DNA of 13,955 nucleotides, taken from positions 1 through 13,955 of the forward strand of contig CAZIDZ010000054.1 in the NCBI GenBank assembly GCA_964538455.1. Reading direction: 5' to 3'. Within the stretch, counting starts at the first letter, position 1. Each line of letters begins with the position of its first letter. Positions 6,164 to 13,393 of this stretch are shown in pieces. The translations under genes were made by a program, and so were the position numbers. This DNA comes from JAZDLX01 sp964538455. Lineage in GTDB: Bacteria > Electryoneota > Electryoneia > Electryoneales > Electryoneaceae. The notes beneath the pieces are model-generated. The model was not told the origin of the DNA. It searched no databases and saw nothing but the letters and a program-made list of their open reading frames with translations.

Positions 6164-7156
6164 CTAGTCACGCCTGGATCGCTTGGCGAGCAGCACCCGT
6201 TTCGCACGGTCCACAATATCGCGAGAGCGAAGCCCGAATGCATCCAGAAGCTCTTCGGGACGCCCCGACTGTCCGTACCGGTCCATCACCGCCACATACC
6301 CCATCGGAACAGGCTGCTCCCGGGTCACCACCTGGGCGACGGCGCTCCCCAGCCCGCCGTAAAGCTGGTGTTCCTCCGCGGTCACAATCGCCCCTGTCTC
6401 CTCCGCCGCATGAACGATCGCCGACTCGTCGAGCGGCTTCAGCGTGTGCATGTTCACCACACGCATTCCGATCCCCATCTCCTCCAACTCGTCATGGGCG
6501 AGCAGCGCCTCCGAAACCATCTGCCCCATCGCGATGCAGCTGAGATCGTCGCCCTCCGCCATCACCTGCGCGCTGCCGGGGATGAAGGGGTCGTCCGGCG
6601 TGGTCACATCCGGGACTGCCTCGCGGCCGAAACGGATGTACACCGGTCCGTCGATCTCGTAGGCCGCCGCCGTCGCCTTCCGCGTCTGCTCGTAGTCCGC
6701 GGGAACGAACACCGTGAAATTCGGCAACGACCGCAGCAGTGCGATGTCCTCGAGCATCTGGTGCGTCGCGCCGTCCGGGCCGACGCTGATTCCGCTGTGG
6801 CCGCCGCCGATCTTCACGTTGCACGGCGTGTAGCCGACCGTCACACGGAGCTGATCGAACGCCCGGCCGACCCCGAACGCTGAATAGGTCGTGTAGTAGG
6901 GAACCTTGCCGAAACGGCTCATCCCCGCCGCGACGTTCACCATGTTCTGCTCGCTGATCCCCATCTGGAACGTCCGCTCGGGAAATTCGGCGAGGAACAG
7001 GTTCACGTTCAGCGAACGGGTGTTGTCGGAGACGAGCACGACGACGTTGTCGTGCGCTTTCCCGACGTCGACCAGCCCGGCTCCCCACCCCTCGCGTGTG
7101 GTGCGGCGCGTGAATTCACGTTTCGCAACGGGCTCACGTTTTCTCGCCTTATTCAT
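6164..7156 (-). CDS. Transketolase, C-terminal subunit
   Basis: A 330-aa protein equal to the pyrimidine-binding and C-terminal domains of transketolase. GISEQNMVNVAAG carries the conserved Glu (about residue 69) that activates the thiamine diphosphate aminopyrimidine. GGGHSGISVGPDGATHQ and the SLPNFTVFVPAD stretch are typical of this domain. The C-terminal part (about 200-330) is the transketolase C domain. With the N half it should move two-carbon units between sugar phosphates in the non-oxidative pentose phosphate pathway. The ATG at 7156 overlaps the TGA of the N half as ATGA, which argues for translational coupling and an equal subunit ratio; a longer frame to 7192 would overlap the partner by 40 bases and is less likely. 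A 1-deoxyxylulose-5-phosphate synthase half is less likely given the motifs of the partner. Confidence 0.93.
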   Translation of the reverse strand: MNKARKREPVAKREFTRRTTREGWGAGLVDVGKAHDNVVVLVSDNTRSLNVNLFLAEFPERTFQMGISEQNMVNVAAGMSRFGKVPYYTTYSAFGVGRAFDQLRVTVGYTPCNVKIGGGHSGISVGPDGATHQMLEDIALLRSLPNFTVFVPADYEQTRKATAAAYEIDGPVYIRFGREAVPDVTTPDDPFIPGSAQVMAEGDDLSCIAMGQMVSEALLAHDELEEMGIGMRVVNMHTLKPLDESAIVHAAEETGAIVTAEEHQLYGGLGSAVAQVVTREQPVPMGYVAVMDRYGQSGRPEELLDAFGLRSRDIVDRAKRVLLAKRSRRD

Positions 7157-8073
7157 CGCACGGCCCCGTCGTTTTCGAGACGCGACAGCCATTTTTTATA
7201 GCTGGTGCCGAGTCCCTTGAGCGCGCCCTCCGCCTGCTCCACAGACGGCGGACGGCCGTGCCACATAGAATTTCCCTCTATCTCCGGCCACCCCTTGCCC
7301 ATCACCGTCCTCGCGAGGATCGCCGTCGGTCGCCCCGGCGTTTCACGAGCCTCCGCGACGGCGCCGAGGATCGAGGCCATCTCATGCCCGTTGGTGTCGA
7401 TCACATGCCACCCGAACGCACGGTACTTGTCGGCGAGCGGTTCGACGTTCATCACCTCCGCCGTCGCACCGTCGATCTGTACGCCGTTGACGTCTACAAT
7501 GCCGCAGAGGTTGTCGAGCTTGTAATGGGCAGCGCACATCGCCGCTTCCCAGATCGCCCCCTCCTGCTGTTCTCCGTCGCCCATGCTGCACCAGATCCGG
7601 CGGGGATGGTTGTCCATTTTCGCCGCCAGGGCGACCCCGACCGCGACGCTCAGGCCGTGCCCCAGCGAGCCCGCAGAAACCTCGATGCCGGGCGTGTCGG
7701 AGGCGTTCGGATGCCCCTGGAGCGCGCCGGCGAAAGATCGGAATCCGAGCAGTTCGCTCAGGGGAAAGTACCCCCGCTCCGCCAGCACGCTGTAGGTCAC
7801 CGGGCTGACGTGGGCGTTGGAAACGAGGCAGACGTCCCTGTCGGGCCAGTCGGGATTGCCGGGATCGACGTTCATTTCGTGGAAGTAAAGCGCGGTGAGG
7901 TAGTCGGTGACCGAGAGCGACCCGCCGGTGTGCCCGCTGCCGGCGTGGGCGAGCATCGTCAGGATGTTGCGGCGCACATCCAGCGCGACTTCCAACAGTT
8001 TCTCAGGGGTCCATTCGAGACGTCCGCAAGCAGTGCGTTCAAGCCTTTGCGGAGTTGCTCTGCTAACGCTCAC
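7153..8073 (-). CDS. Transketolase, N-terminal thiamine-diphosphate-binding subunit
   Basis: A 306-aa protein matching the pyrophosphate-binding domain of transketolase. Visible motifs are AGSGHTGGSLSVTDYLTALY (44-63), GHPNASDTPGIEVSAGSLGH (120-139), and the diphosphate/Mg site starting at GDGEQQEG (165-172) and closing with Asn196 in VDVNGVQIDG. Asp166 and Asn196 are the expected metal ligands. It has no pyrimidine domain; that domain is the next gene, so the enzyme is assembled from two chains. The start is a GTG at 8073 with GAGG 5 nt upstream. Upstream lie an AT-rich stretch and the left repeats of the transposase unit. TTGCCA on the minus strand near 8139 could be a -35, but the matching -10 is poor, so it may also be read through from rpe. 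Confidence 0.94.
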   Translation of the reverse strand: MSVSRATPQRLERTACGRLEWTPEKLLEVALDVRRNILTMLAHAGSGHTGGSLSVTDYLTALYFHEMNVDPGNPDWPDRDVCLVSNAHVSPVTYSVLAERGYFPLSELLGFRSFAGALQGHPNASDTPGIEVSAGSLGHGLSVAVGVALAAKMDNHPRRIWCSMGDGEQQEGAIWEAAMCAAHYKLDNLCGIVDVNGVQIDGATAEVMNVEPLADKYRAFGWHVIDTNGHEMASILGAVAEARETPGRPTAILARTVMGKGWPEIEGNSMWHGRPPSVEQAEGALKGLGTSYKKWLSRLENDGAVR

Positions 8074-8158
8074 AACGACCTCGACAGGTGATCGTCACAG
8101 GAACGAAGCGGCAAGGTAGTGATTCGAATTTGAGAGTGGCAACTCGAGCGCATTGAGA

Positions 8159-8179
8159 AAATAGGGACTGTCCCTAATT
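8159..8179. repeat. Palindromic repeat, left flank of the RAYT gene
   Basis: A near-perfect 21-bp palindrome around the core GGGACTGTCCC (8164-8174), with one mismatch in the outer arms. An AT-rich linker and a decayed partner (GGCAGTCCCTGAAT, 8233-8246) follow before the transposase stop codon. Confidence 0.85.
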
Positions 8180-8260
8180 ATCTGATAAAACTTATAATTA
8201 TTCTTATAACAGCTATAACTCGCCAATCGCGAGGCAGTCCCTGAATCCGTTTGAAACACT

Positions 8261-8920
8261 TTAAACAACTGGTCGTCTACCTCGTTTTGAAGGCCGGAGT
8301 GTCTTGGACAACAATGTTTCCAGACGTTCAACAAAAGCCTTATCACCCCATGGATATCCGTTCCTTTCGTGTCTCCGAAACTGAACCATCTCTTGTTCCT
8401 CCATTCCACTCGCCAGGAGTCCTTCCCAAGGTGAGAGACTTTCCAACAGCTGAGGAAGATCGAGAATTCGATCCTGTCTCCTCCCCAGATGGCCCGGAGC
8501 ACTGCTGTAGCGATAATCGCCCGGATCCGTAACCAATCCCGCCCGCACCGGATTTAATTCGACATAGCGCATAGCGGCAACCAGATGCGCGTCATCCATC
8601 GCGAAGGAGGCAAAACGGTCCTGGAACAGATGGCCCATAAGGTTCTGTTTCCTGTTAATCTCCTGCGCATAGGTTGTATTCAACGGCGACATCATCGCAC
8701 GCAGCGAATCGGCCACTTCCGGTACGACAACGAGGTGAATGTGGTTCGGCATCAGGCAATAGGCATAGACCTGAATCCCCGCCCTTCCTTTATAGACCGC
8801 GAGCAACTTCATATAGAGCTCATAATCCTCGTCGTCATGAAACACAACCGCTTTGCGATTTCCTCGTTGAGTGATGTGATGCGGAATACCTGGAACGACA
8901 ATCCTCCGATGCCTTGGCAT
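8261..8920 (-). CDS. REP-associated tyrosine transposase (RAYT, Y1/HUH family)
   Basis: A 219-aa protein of the IS200/IS605-like Y1 transposase superfamily, RAYT branch. It has the N-terminal R-R-x3-PGIPHHITQRGN (5-21), the HUH motif as MPNHIHLVV (58-66) with His60 and His62, and a candidate catalytic Tyr84 in NTTYAQEINRK. GHLFQDRF (96-103), ELNPVRAGLV (121-130) and a terminal helix GYPWGDKAFVERLE (188-201) are typical of RAYTs. These enzymes nick and join single-stranded DNA at REP hairpins. The reading frame is whole and all key residues are present, so it may be active. The ATG at 8920 follows GGAGG at 4-5 nt. Its gene is flanked on both sides by GGGACWGTCCC palindromes, the likely substrates. 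No tnpB or terminal inverted repeats of a classic IS are seen. Confidence 0.93.
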   Translation of the reverse strand: MPRHRRIVVPGIPHHITQRGNRKAVVFHDDEDYELYMKLLAVYKGRAGIQVYAYCLMPNHIHLVVVPEVADSLRAMMSPLNTTYAQEINRKQNLMGHLFQDRFASFAMDDAHLVAAMRYVELNPVRAGLVTDPGDYRYSSAPGHLGRRQDRILDLPQLLESLSPWEGLLASGMEEQEMVQFRRHERNGYPWGDKAFVERLETLLSKTLRPSKRGRRPVV

Positions 8921-8944
8921 GTTCCCTCCGCAAGGGTTTTCGTC

Positions 8945-8965
8945 AAATAGGGACTGTCCCTATTT
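8945..8965. repeat. Palindromic repeat just upstream of the RAYT gene
   Basis: A perfect 21-bp odd-centred palindrome with core GGGACTGTCCC (8950-8960), 24 bases upstream of the RAYT start codon. Bases 8945-8970 are identical to 4459-4484. A hairpin here in the transposase leader could also affect its translation. Confidence 0.9.
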
Positions 8966-9001
8966 AACTGATGATAATTATCGGAATAAAACTAATATAA
9001 A

Positions 9002-9026
9002 ATAATTAGGGACAGTCCCTAATTAT
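9002..9026. repeat. 25-bp perfect palindrome, outer right flank of the RAYT unit
   Basis: A perfect 25-bp odd-centred palindrome with core GGGACAGTCCC (9009-9019), and TAATTA arms. It is the mate of the palindrome at 8945-8965, joined by a 36-base AT-rich linker that could also hold the transposase promoter. It is 58 bases downstream of the rpe stop. Confidence 0.9.
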
Positions 9027-9084
9027 ACATCCAAAGTTTAACAACGTCTTAAGGAGATCCCTGCGGTGCTCAGGCAATCTTCAA

Positions 9085-9783
9085 TCAAACGGCGAGGGCG
9101 GCTTCGACGGCTTTGCGCAAGGCGGCGACGTTGGACGCCACGTCACCTTTGAACACCGCGGTGCCCGCCACGAGTTCGGTGACCCCGGCGCGCACCAGGT
9201 CGCCCGCGTTCTTGGCGCTCACCCCTCCATCCACCTGAATCGATGCTTTCGACCAGCTCGAATCGAGCAGCCGCCGCAGACGCCGGATTTTGTCGATCGC
9301 CTGGGGAATGAAGGTTTGCCCGCCCCAGCCGGGATTGACCGACATGATCAGCACACGGTCGAGCAGCGGAATCACATGCCGCAGTGTCGGAACGACGGGC
9401 GTTGCGGGGTTCAGGGCGACTCCCGCTTCAAGACCGAGTTCGCGGATCCGGCTCAGTGTTCGGTGCAGGTGTTTGTCGGCTTCGACGTGAACCGTGATCC
9501 CGCGGACACCCGCCTCGGCGAAGACATCCAGTTGCTTTTCCGGTTCGACGATCATCAGGTGGGCGTCTGTCACCGCGCCGGTCGCTTCGATCACCGCTTT
9601 GACCACATCGGCCCCGTAGGTAATCGGCGGAACGAAACGGCCGTCCATCACATCGGCGTGCAGCGCCTGCGCCCCCGCGTCGAGTGCCTCCTTCGCGTGC
9701 TCGGCAAGCCGGCTGAAATCCGCCGCGAGCAGAGATGGCCGAAGCTCCACGACGCCGCCGATTTTCCCGCTCGATCTACTCAT
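9085..9783 (-). CDS. rpe: Ribulose-phosphate 3-epimerase
   Basis: A 232-aa TIM-barrel enzyme that interconverts ribulose 5-phosphate and xylulose 5-phosphate in the pentose phosphate pathway. The family signature is complete: PSLLAADFSRL (16-26), LHADVMDGRFVPPITYG (41-57), DAHLMI (73-78), VNPGWGGQTFIP (149-160), and QVDGGV (183-188). Expected metal ligands are His42, Asp44, His75 and Asp185, with the two Asp residues also acting as acid and base. The ATG at 9783 has GGGGTGA 6 nt upstream. It follows the PASTA gene by 35 bases. Its product feeds transketolase, whose genes lie just past the transposase unit, so pathway and position agree. Confidence 0.97.
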   Translation of the reverse strand: MSRSSGKIGGVVELRPSLLAADFSRLAEHAKEALDAGAQALHADVMDGRFVPPITYGADVVKAVIEATGAVTDAHLMIVEPEKQLDVFAEAGVRGITVHVEADKHLHRTLSRIRELGLEAGVALNPATPVVPTLRHVIPLLDRVLIMSVNPGWGGQTFIPQAIDKIRRLRRLLDSSWSKASIQVDGGVSAKNAGDLVRAGVTELVAGTAVFKGDVASNVAALRKAVEAALAV

Positions 9784-9818
9784 CTTCCGTCACCCCGCCT
9801 GCAAGCTCCATCCAAGTG

Positions 9819-10559
9819 CTACCGGTTGTTCACCGTCAGGCTGACCGTGTCCCCCATCGCCACAGCCGCTCCCGCCGGCGGCGTCTGGATCATCACCGCT
9901 CCCCGCCGCCGTCCCGTGTAACGGTCATAATCGATCGTCCCGAGCACAAGTCCCGATTTGAGGATCAAGTACTTCGCCTGCTCCTCCGGAAGGTTGAGCA
10001 CGTTCGGCACGACAAAGTGATTCGGCTGGCTGCCTAGGCTCACCGTGATCAATGCTTCGGTCAGTTTCTCCACAACCGTGTCCGCGGGAGGCTGCTGCGA
10101 CATCACCAACCCCTCAAAGGTCGTGTCGCTGAAGGCGTAGGCGACGCTGTCCACTTTCAGGCCGACGCCCTGAAGCCGGAAAACCGCGTCGTCTCGGGGC
10201 ATTCCGATCACCAGCGGCACCACCGCTGTCGCCGTTCCCGCCGAAACCGCGAGGTGAATGCGGCGCCCGTGCTTTGTCCAGCCGCCCGGCGCGGGAAACT
10301 GGTCGAGGATCATCCCCGGAGGCCGGGTCGCGTCGAAACGCTGGTCGTCGACAACCAGCTTGAAACCGTGACGGCCGAACTCCTGCCGAGCCTGCGAGAT
10401 CATTTTCCCGCGAACGTCCGGCACACGAATTTCCGTGCCCTGCCGGGTGTAGATCGGCATTACCACGAAATTCAGGATCGCGGCGATCGCCCCCCACACC
10501 AGGAGCACGACCAGGATCCGCCACCCCCACGTGAACAAATTGTCGAACGATCCTCTCAT
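9819..10559 (-). CDS. Membrane-anchored protein with three PASTA domains
   Basis: A 246-aa protein: a short cytosolic N-terminus, one transmembrane helix at about 12-34, then three PASTA repeats outside the membrane at about 44-107, 111-176 and 181-244. Each repeat opens with V/P-x-V/L-x-G/N-L/M/K and ends with a V-S-G/L strand, as in TRVRVPDVRGK-like starts and the closing TVSLTVNNR. PASTA domains bind muropeptides or beta-lactams in PrkC/PknB kinases and in some penicillin-binding proteins. Here there is no kinase or transpeptidase domain, and the chain is too short to have lost one by a simple frameshift. The preferred ATG at 10559 overlaps the rsmB stop as ATGA with AAGGGTGA before it; an in-frame ATG at 10574 is possible. 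A cell-wall sensing or scaffold role is an inference. Confidence 0.9.
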   Translation of the reverse strand: MRGSFDNLFTWGWRILVVLLVWGAIAAILNFVVMPIYTRQGTEIRVPDVRGKMISQARQEFGRHGFKLVVDDQRFDATRPPGMILDQFPAPGGWTKHGRRIHLAVSAGTATAVVPLVIGMPRDDAVFRLQGVGLKVDSVAYAFSDTTFEGLVMSQQPPADTVVEKLTEALITVSLGSQPNHFVVPNVLNLPEEQAKYLILKSGLVLGTIDYDRYTGRRRGAVMIQTPPAGAAVAMGDTVSLTVNNR

Positions 10560-11875
10560 TTCACCCTTGTCCATCGCACCGAGTAACTCCCGTCCATGCC
10601 GTCACGGGGAGGCCAGGTCATCACCTCGCCCGCTCCCACAATCCATTCCGGAACAATCCCCGGCGGCACCTCGCCGCGCACGAAACGGCCTTCAAAAAGC
10701 CGGTCGAACGCCGCAGCCCGGCGTTGATTCTCCTCCGGCTCAAGGCTGCACGTGCTGTACACCAGCGTCCCTCCGGGGTTGACAAATCCCGCGGCGCGCT
10801 CCAGCAGGCTCGCCTGCAGCAGCGTCAACGGCGGCAGGTCGGCCGGAGCACGACGGGCGCTCAGGTCCGGCCTGCGATGGGCGACGCCGGTGCCGCTGCA
10901 AGGTACGTCAATCAATACCCGGTCGCCCGACGCCAACTCCAGGTCCAGCATATCCGCCGTTACAACCTTCACCGCTCCGTGTCCCAAACGCTTCAATCCC
11001 TCCCGCACCTTTTTGTTTCGCCGCTCGTCGCGGTCCACGCTCAACAGGGTTCCACGGCCGCCCATCCGCTCCCAGATCAGCGCCGCCTTGCCCCCGGGTG
11101 CGCCGCACAGATCGAGCACCCGTTCCCCGGGCTGCGGGTCGAGCAGAACCACCGGAAGCCCAGCCCCCGGGTCCTGCACCGTCGTCCGTCCATCCCGGAA
11201 CGAGGGTAAAGAGGTCGGCCTCAAGCCCCGTGCGTAGGCGTACCCGGGCCGATTCGCAACCTGCTGCGGTTCAACCCCCTCCGAGCGAAGCAGATCCAGC
11301 CATTCCTCATCAGAGGCCGTCTTCAACAGGTTCCTTCGCAGCCCGAGCGGGGGATGTGTCGAATAAAATCGGACAAGCTCGTCCGCTTTTTCCTGCGACC
11401 ACTGGGCGGACCATTTGACACGCCACTCAGCGTAAGATTCTTCAATACTTACGAGTTCAGATTGCGGCTGATTCCCCTCGCGCAACGCTCGCCGCAGCAC
11501 CGCGTTGACCAACCCCGCTCCGCCCTTTCCACGCAGCTCCTTGGCATGTTTTACAGCCTCATCGACCGCCGCATGCGCCGGGATCCGGTCCAGGTATCGG
11601 ATTTGGTAGAGTCCCACGCGAAGGATGGCGAGCAGCGGCTGTTCCGCGTTGTCCACGCCGTTCACGAGGAAACGATCCAGCTCACGGTCCAATGAGCGCA
11701 GGTGGCGCACAACGCCGAAACTCAGTTCTGTCAGCAGCGCCCGCTCCCGGTCATCCCACGTTTTCTGCTTGGCAAGGAATTCGTCGCGAAGCGCGTCGAT
11801 CGTGCCCTCGTTGCGCGCCCAACGCTGCAGGATCGCCGCCGCCGCACGGCGCGGGGTTGTCGCGCTGCCGCTCAC
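10556..11875 (-). CDS. rsmB: 16S rRNA (cytosine-967-C5)-methyltransferase
   Basis: A 439-aa protein with the two-part layout of RsmB (Sun/Fmu): an N-terminal NusB-like RNA-binding helical domain (about 5-130) and a C-terminal Rossmann-fold methyltransferase. SAM motif I is LDLCGAPGGK (254-263). Motif IV is DVPCSGTG with Cys326, and motif VI is YSTCSLEPEEN with Cys376; in this family one Cys is the nucleophile on cytosine C6 and the other helps release product. It methylates C967 of 16S rRNA. The open frame runs up to 12058, but the real start is taken as the GTG at 11875, which overlaps the fmt stop as GTGA, has GGGA upstream, and gives the family's normal length. Confidence 0.95.
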   Translation of the reverse strand: MSGSATTPRRAAAAILQRWARNEGTIDALRDEFLAKQKTWDDRERALLTELSFGVVRHLRSLDRELDRFLVNGVDNAEQPLLAILRVGLYQIRYLDRIPAHAAVDEAVKHAKELRGKGGAGLVNAVLRRALREGNQPQSELVSIEESYAEWRVKWSAQWSQEKADELVRFYSTHPPLGLRRNLLKTASDEEWLDLLRSEGVEPQQVANRPGYAYARGLRPTSLPSFRDGRTTVQDPGAGLPVVLLDPQPGERVLDLCGAPGGKAALIWERMGGRGTLLSVDRDERRNKKVREGLKRLGHGAVKVVTADMLDLELASGDRVLIDVPCSGTGVAHRRPDLSARRAPADLPPLTLLQASLLERAAGFVNPGGTLVYSTCSLEPEENQRRAAAFDRLFEGRFVRGEVPPGIVPEWIVGAGEVMTWPPRDGMDGSYSVRWTRVK

Positions 11876-12813
11876 CGCTGTCCCAAACGGGTTCCCGATG
11901 GGAGATCGTACCCGCGAAGAAATTCGCCTGCGGTCATCCTGCGTTTCCCCTCGAGCTGCACTTGGTGGATGCGAACCGCCCATTCCCCGCACGCAATTTT
12001 CAGCGACTCCCCGCGCTCCCCGGCGCGGATTACCTCCCCCGCGGATTTCCCCTCGCAATTTGACTCAGCGCGCGATTCGAAAAGCTTCAACACTTTCCCG
12101 TCCGGGAGAATCGTGTACGCTCCCGGCCACGGCGTTACGCCCCGGATCCGGTTGTGCACCGACTTCGCATTCTGGCTCCAGTCGATCAGGCCGTCCTCCT
12201 TGGAGAGTTTCGGCGCACGGGTGACCTCCGCTTCATTCTGCGGCAGCGGCTTCAACGTTCCGGCTGCGAGTCCCGACAGCGCCTCGAGCACCAGCTCCCC
12301 TCCGAGCGGCGCGAGACGTTCGGCGAGCTGCCCGGCGGTCTCATCGGGGTCCACCGGCACCCGCCGCTGAAGCACGACGCCTCCGGCATCCACGGCGTCC
12401 GTGATCCGGATGATCGAAATCCCCGTTTCCGTGTCGCCGTTGATCAGCGCCCATTGGATCGGCGCCGGCCCGCGGTATTTGGGAAGCAGGCTCGGATGGA
12501 CGTTCAGCGTGCCGAGCCGCGGAGCGTCGAACACCTCCGGCGGCAGGATGCGGTAGGCAACCACGGCCGCCGCGTCCAATCCCAGGGCCCGGAACTCGTG
12601 GATGAATTTTGGATCGCGGGGGGTGGACGGCGTCAGCACAGTCAGTCCCGCCTCCAGGGCCGACAGCTTGACGGGTGTGGAATGGGATTTCCTGCCTCTT
12701 CCGGCGGGCTTGTCCGGGCCGGTGACGACCACGGCTACTTCATGCTTCGAGGCGGTCAACGCCTCGAGCACGGGAACGGCGAAGGGTGCGGTGCCAAGGA
12801 AGGCGAGGCGCAC
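11872..12813 (-). CDS. fmt: Methionyl-tRNA formyltransferase
   Basis: A 313-aa enzyme that formylates initiator Met-tRNA with 10-formyl-tetrahydrofolate. The N-terminal Rossmann domain starts at MRLAFLGTAPFAVPVL. The catalytic triad of the family is present as Asn104, His106 (TLNVHPSLLPKYRG) and Asp142 (DAVDAGG). The PIQWALINGDTETGISII block is diagnostic. The C-terminal domain (about 207-313) is the OB-like tRNA-binding domain found in Fmt. The start is a GTG at 12813, 2 bases after the def stop, with AGAGGG 7 nt upstream. Its pairing with def, which removes the formyl group from new proteins, is widely conserved. Confidence 0.97.
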   Translation of the reverse strand: MRLAFLGTAPFAVPVLEALTASKHEVAVVVTGPDKPAGRGRKSHSTPVKLSALEAGLTVLTPSTPRDPKFIHEFRALGLDAAAVVAYRILPPEVFDAPRLGTLNVHPSLLPKYRGPAPIQWALINGDTETGISIIRITDAVDAGGVVLQRRVPVDPDETAGQLAERLAPLGGELVLEALSGLAAGTLKPLPQNEAEVTRAPKLSKEDGLIDWSQNAKSVHNRIRGVTPWPGAYTILPDGKVLKLFESRAESNCEGKSAGEVIRAGERGESLKIACGEWAVRIHQVQLEGKRRMTAGEFLRGYDLPSGTRLGQR

Positions 12814-12815
12814 GA

Positions 12816-13358
12816 TCAGGCCCTCTTGGAAGTGGCCACGTCGCGGCTTTCTTTCTCCAGCTCTTTCAAACGTCCGCGGAGCATGCTCCGTTTCAGTGCG
12901 GTGATCCGGTCTACGATCAGCACTCCGTCGAGGTGGTCGATCTCGTGCTGCACCACACGCGAAAGTATCCCGTCCGCCTGCAGCCGTTGAGGGGTGCCCT
13001 CGATGTCCTGGTACTCCACGACCACACGCACCGGGCGCTCGACCTCCTCGTTGATCCCGGGAAGCGAAAGGCAGCCCTCCTCCATCACCACCTGCTCGTC
13101 ACTCTCTTCGACGATCTCCGGGTTGACGAAGGTAAAGATCCGGCGGGGGTCGTCCTCCTTCTCGCCCGGAATCCCGATCACCAGCAGACGCTCCAAGACC
13201 CCCACCTGCGGGGCGGCGAGCCCGATCCCGTCCTCGCGGATCATCGTCTCGATCATGCTCCGCGTCAGTTCTTCAAGCCGTCCGTCGAACTCCGTCACCG
13301 GATCGGCGGACTCGCGAAGCACCGGATCACCGTAGACTCGTACTTTCAACAAAGACAT
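12816..13358 (-). CDS. def: Peptide deformylase
   Basis: A 180-aa metalloenzyme that removes the N-formyl group from new polypeptides at the ribosome exit. All three motifs are seen: GIGLAAPQVG (44-53), EGCLSLPG (94-101) and QHEIDHLDG (137-145). The metal ligands should be Cys96, His138 and His142, with Glu139 as the catalytic base and Gln51 in the active site. Length and order suit a type 1 deformylase. The start is not certain. The ATG at 13358 has AGAAGG directly against it and GGAGG 10 nt upstream. TTG codons at positions 3 and 4 lie about 6-9 nt after AGAAGG and could serve instead; the family core begins just after them. Confidence 0.96.
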   Translation of the reverse strand: MSLLKVRVYGDPVLRESADPVTEFDGRLEELTRSMIETMIREDGIGLAAPQVGVLERLLVIGIPGEKEDDPRRIFTFVNPEIVEESDEQVVMEEGCLSLPGINEEVERPVRVVVEYQDIEGTPQRLQADGILSRVVQHEIDHLDGVLIVDRITALKRSMLRGRLKELEKESRDVATSKRA

Positions 13359-13393
13359 CCTTCTATAGCCTCCGTGGGGAGCGAGGCGCCTGG

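Larger units (their letters stand above)
8159..9026 (-). mobile_element. RAYT unit: transposase flanked by palindromic repeat pairs
   Basis: An intact REP-associated tyrosine transposase gene is bracketed by palindromes. On the right are a 21-bp palindrome at 8945-8965 and a perfect 25-bp palindrome at 9002-9026, 57 bases apart start to start. On the left are a 21-bp palindrome with one mismatch at 8159-8179 and a degenerate half at 8233-8246. All full copies share the core GGGACWGTCCC. AT-rich linkers separate the two members on each side. This is the layout of a RAYT with its cognate REP/BIME-like sequences. It lies between rpe and the transketolase genes. Confidence 0.85.

Noticed and set aside
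5199..6167. 322-residue plus-strand open frame opposite gcvT
   Set aside because: It is antisense to a clear gcvT with all family motifs; the frame is open only because of GC-rich codon bias.
7258..8091. 277-residue plus-strand open frame opposite the transketolase N half
   Set aside because: It is antisense to a well-supported gene and its translation shows no recognisable domain.
8095..8502. 135-residue minus-strand open frame at the left side of the RAYT unit
   Set aside because: It overlaps the 3' part of the transposase in another frame and then crosses the repeat; there is no family likeness.
8971..9001. Promoter for the RAYT gene in the AT-rich linker (GATAAT on the minus strand)
   Set aside because: The -10-like hexamer lies in very AT-rich DNA and no -35 fits at 16-18 bases, so it cannot be told from chance.
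4459..9026. CRISPR array suggested by repeated palindromes
   Set aside because: Copies are far apart, have no regular spacers, and no cas gene is present; they fit REP-type repeats of a RAYT.
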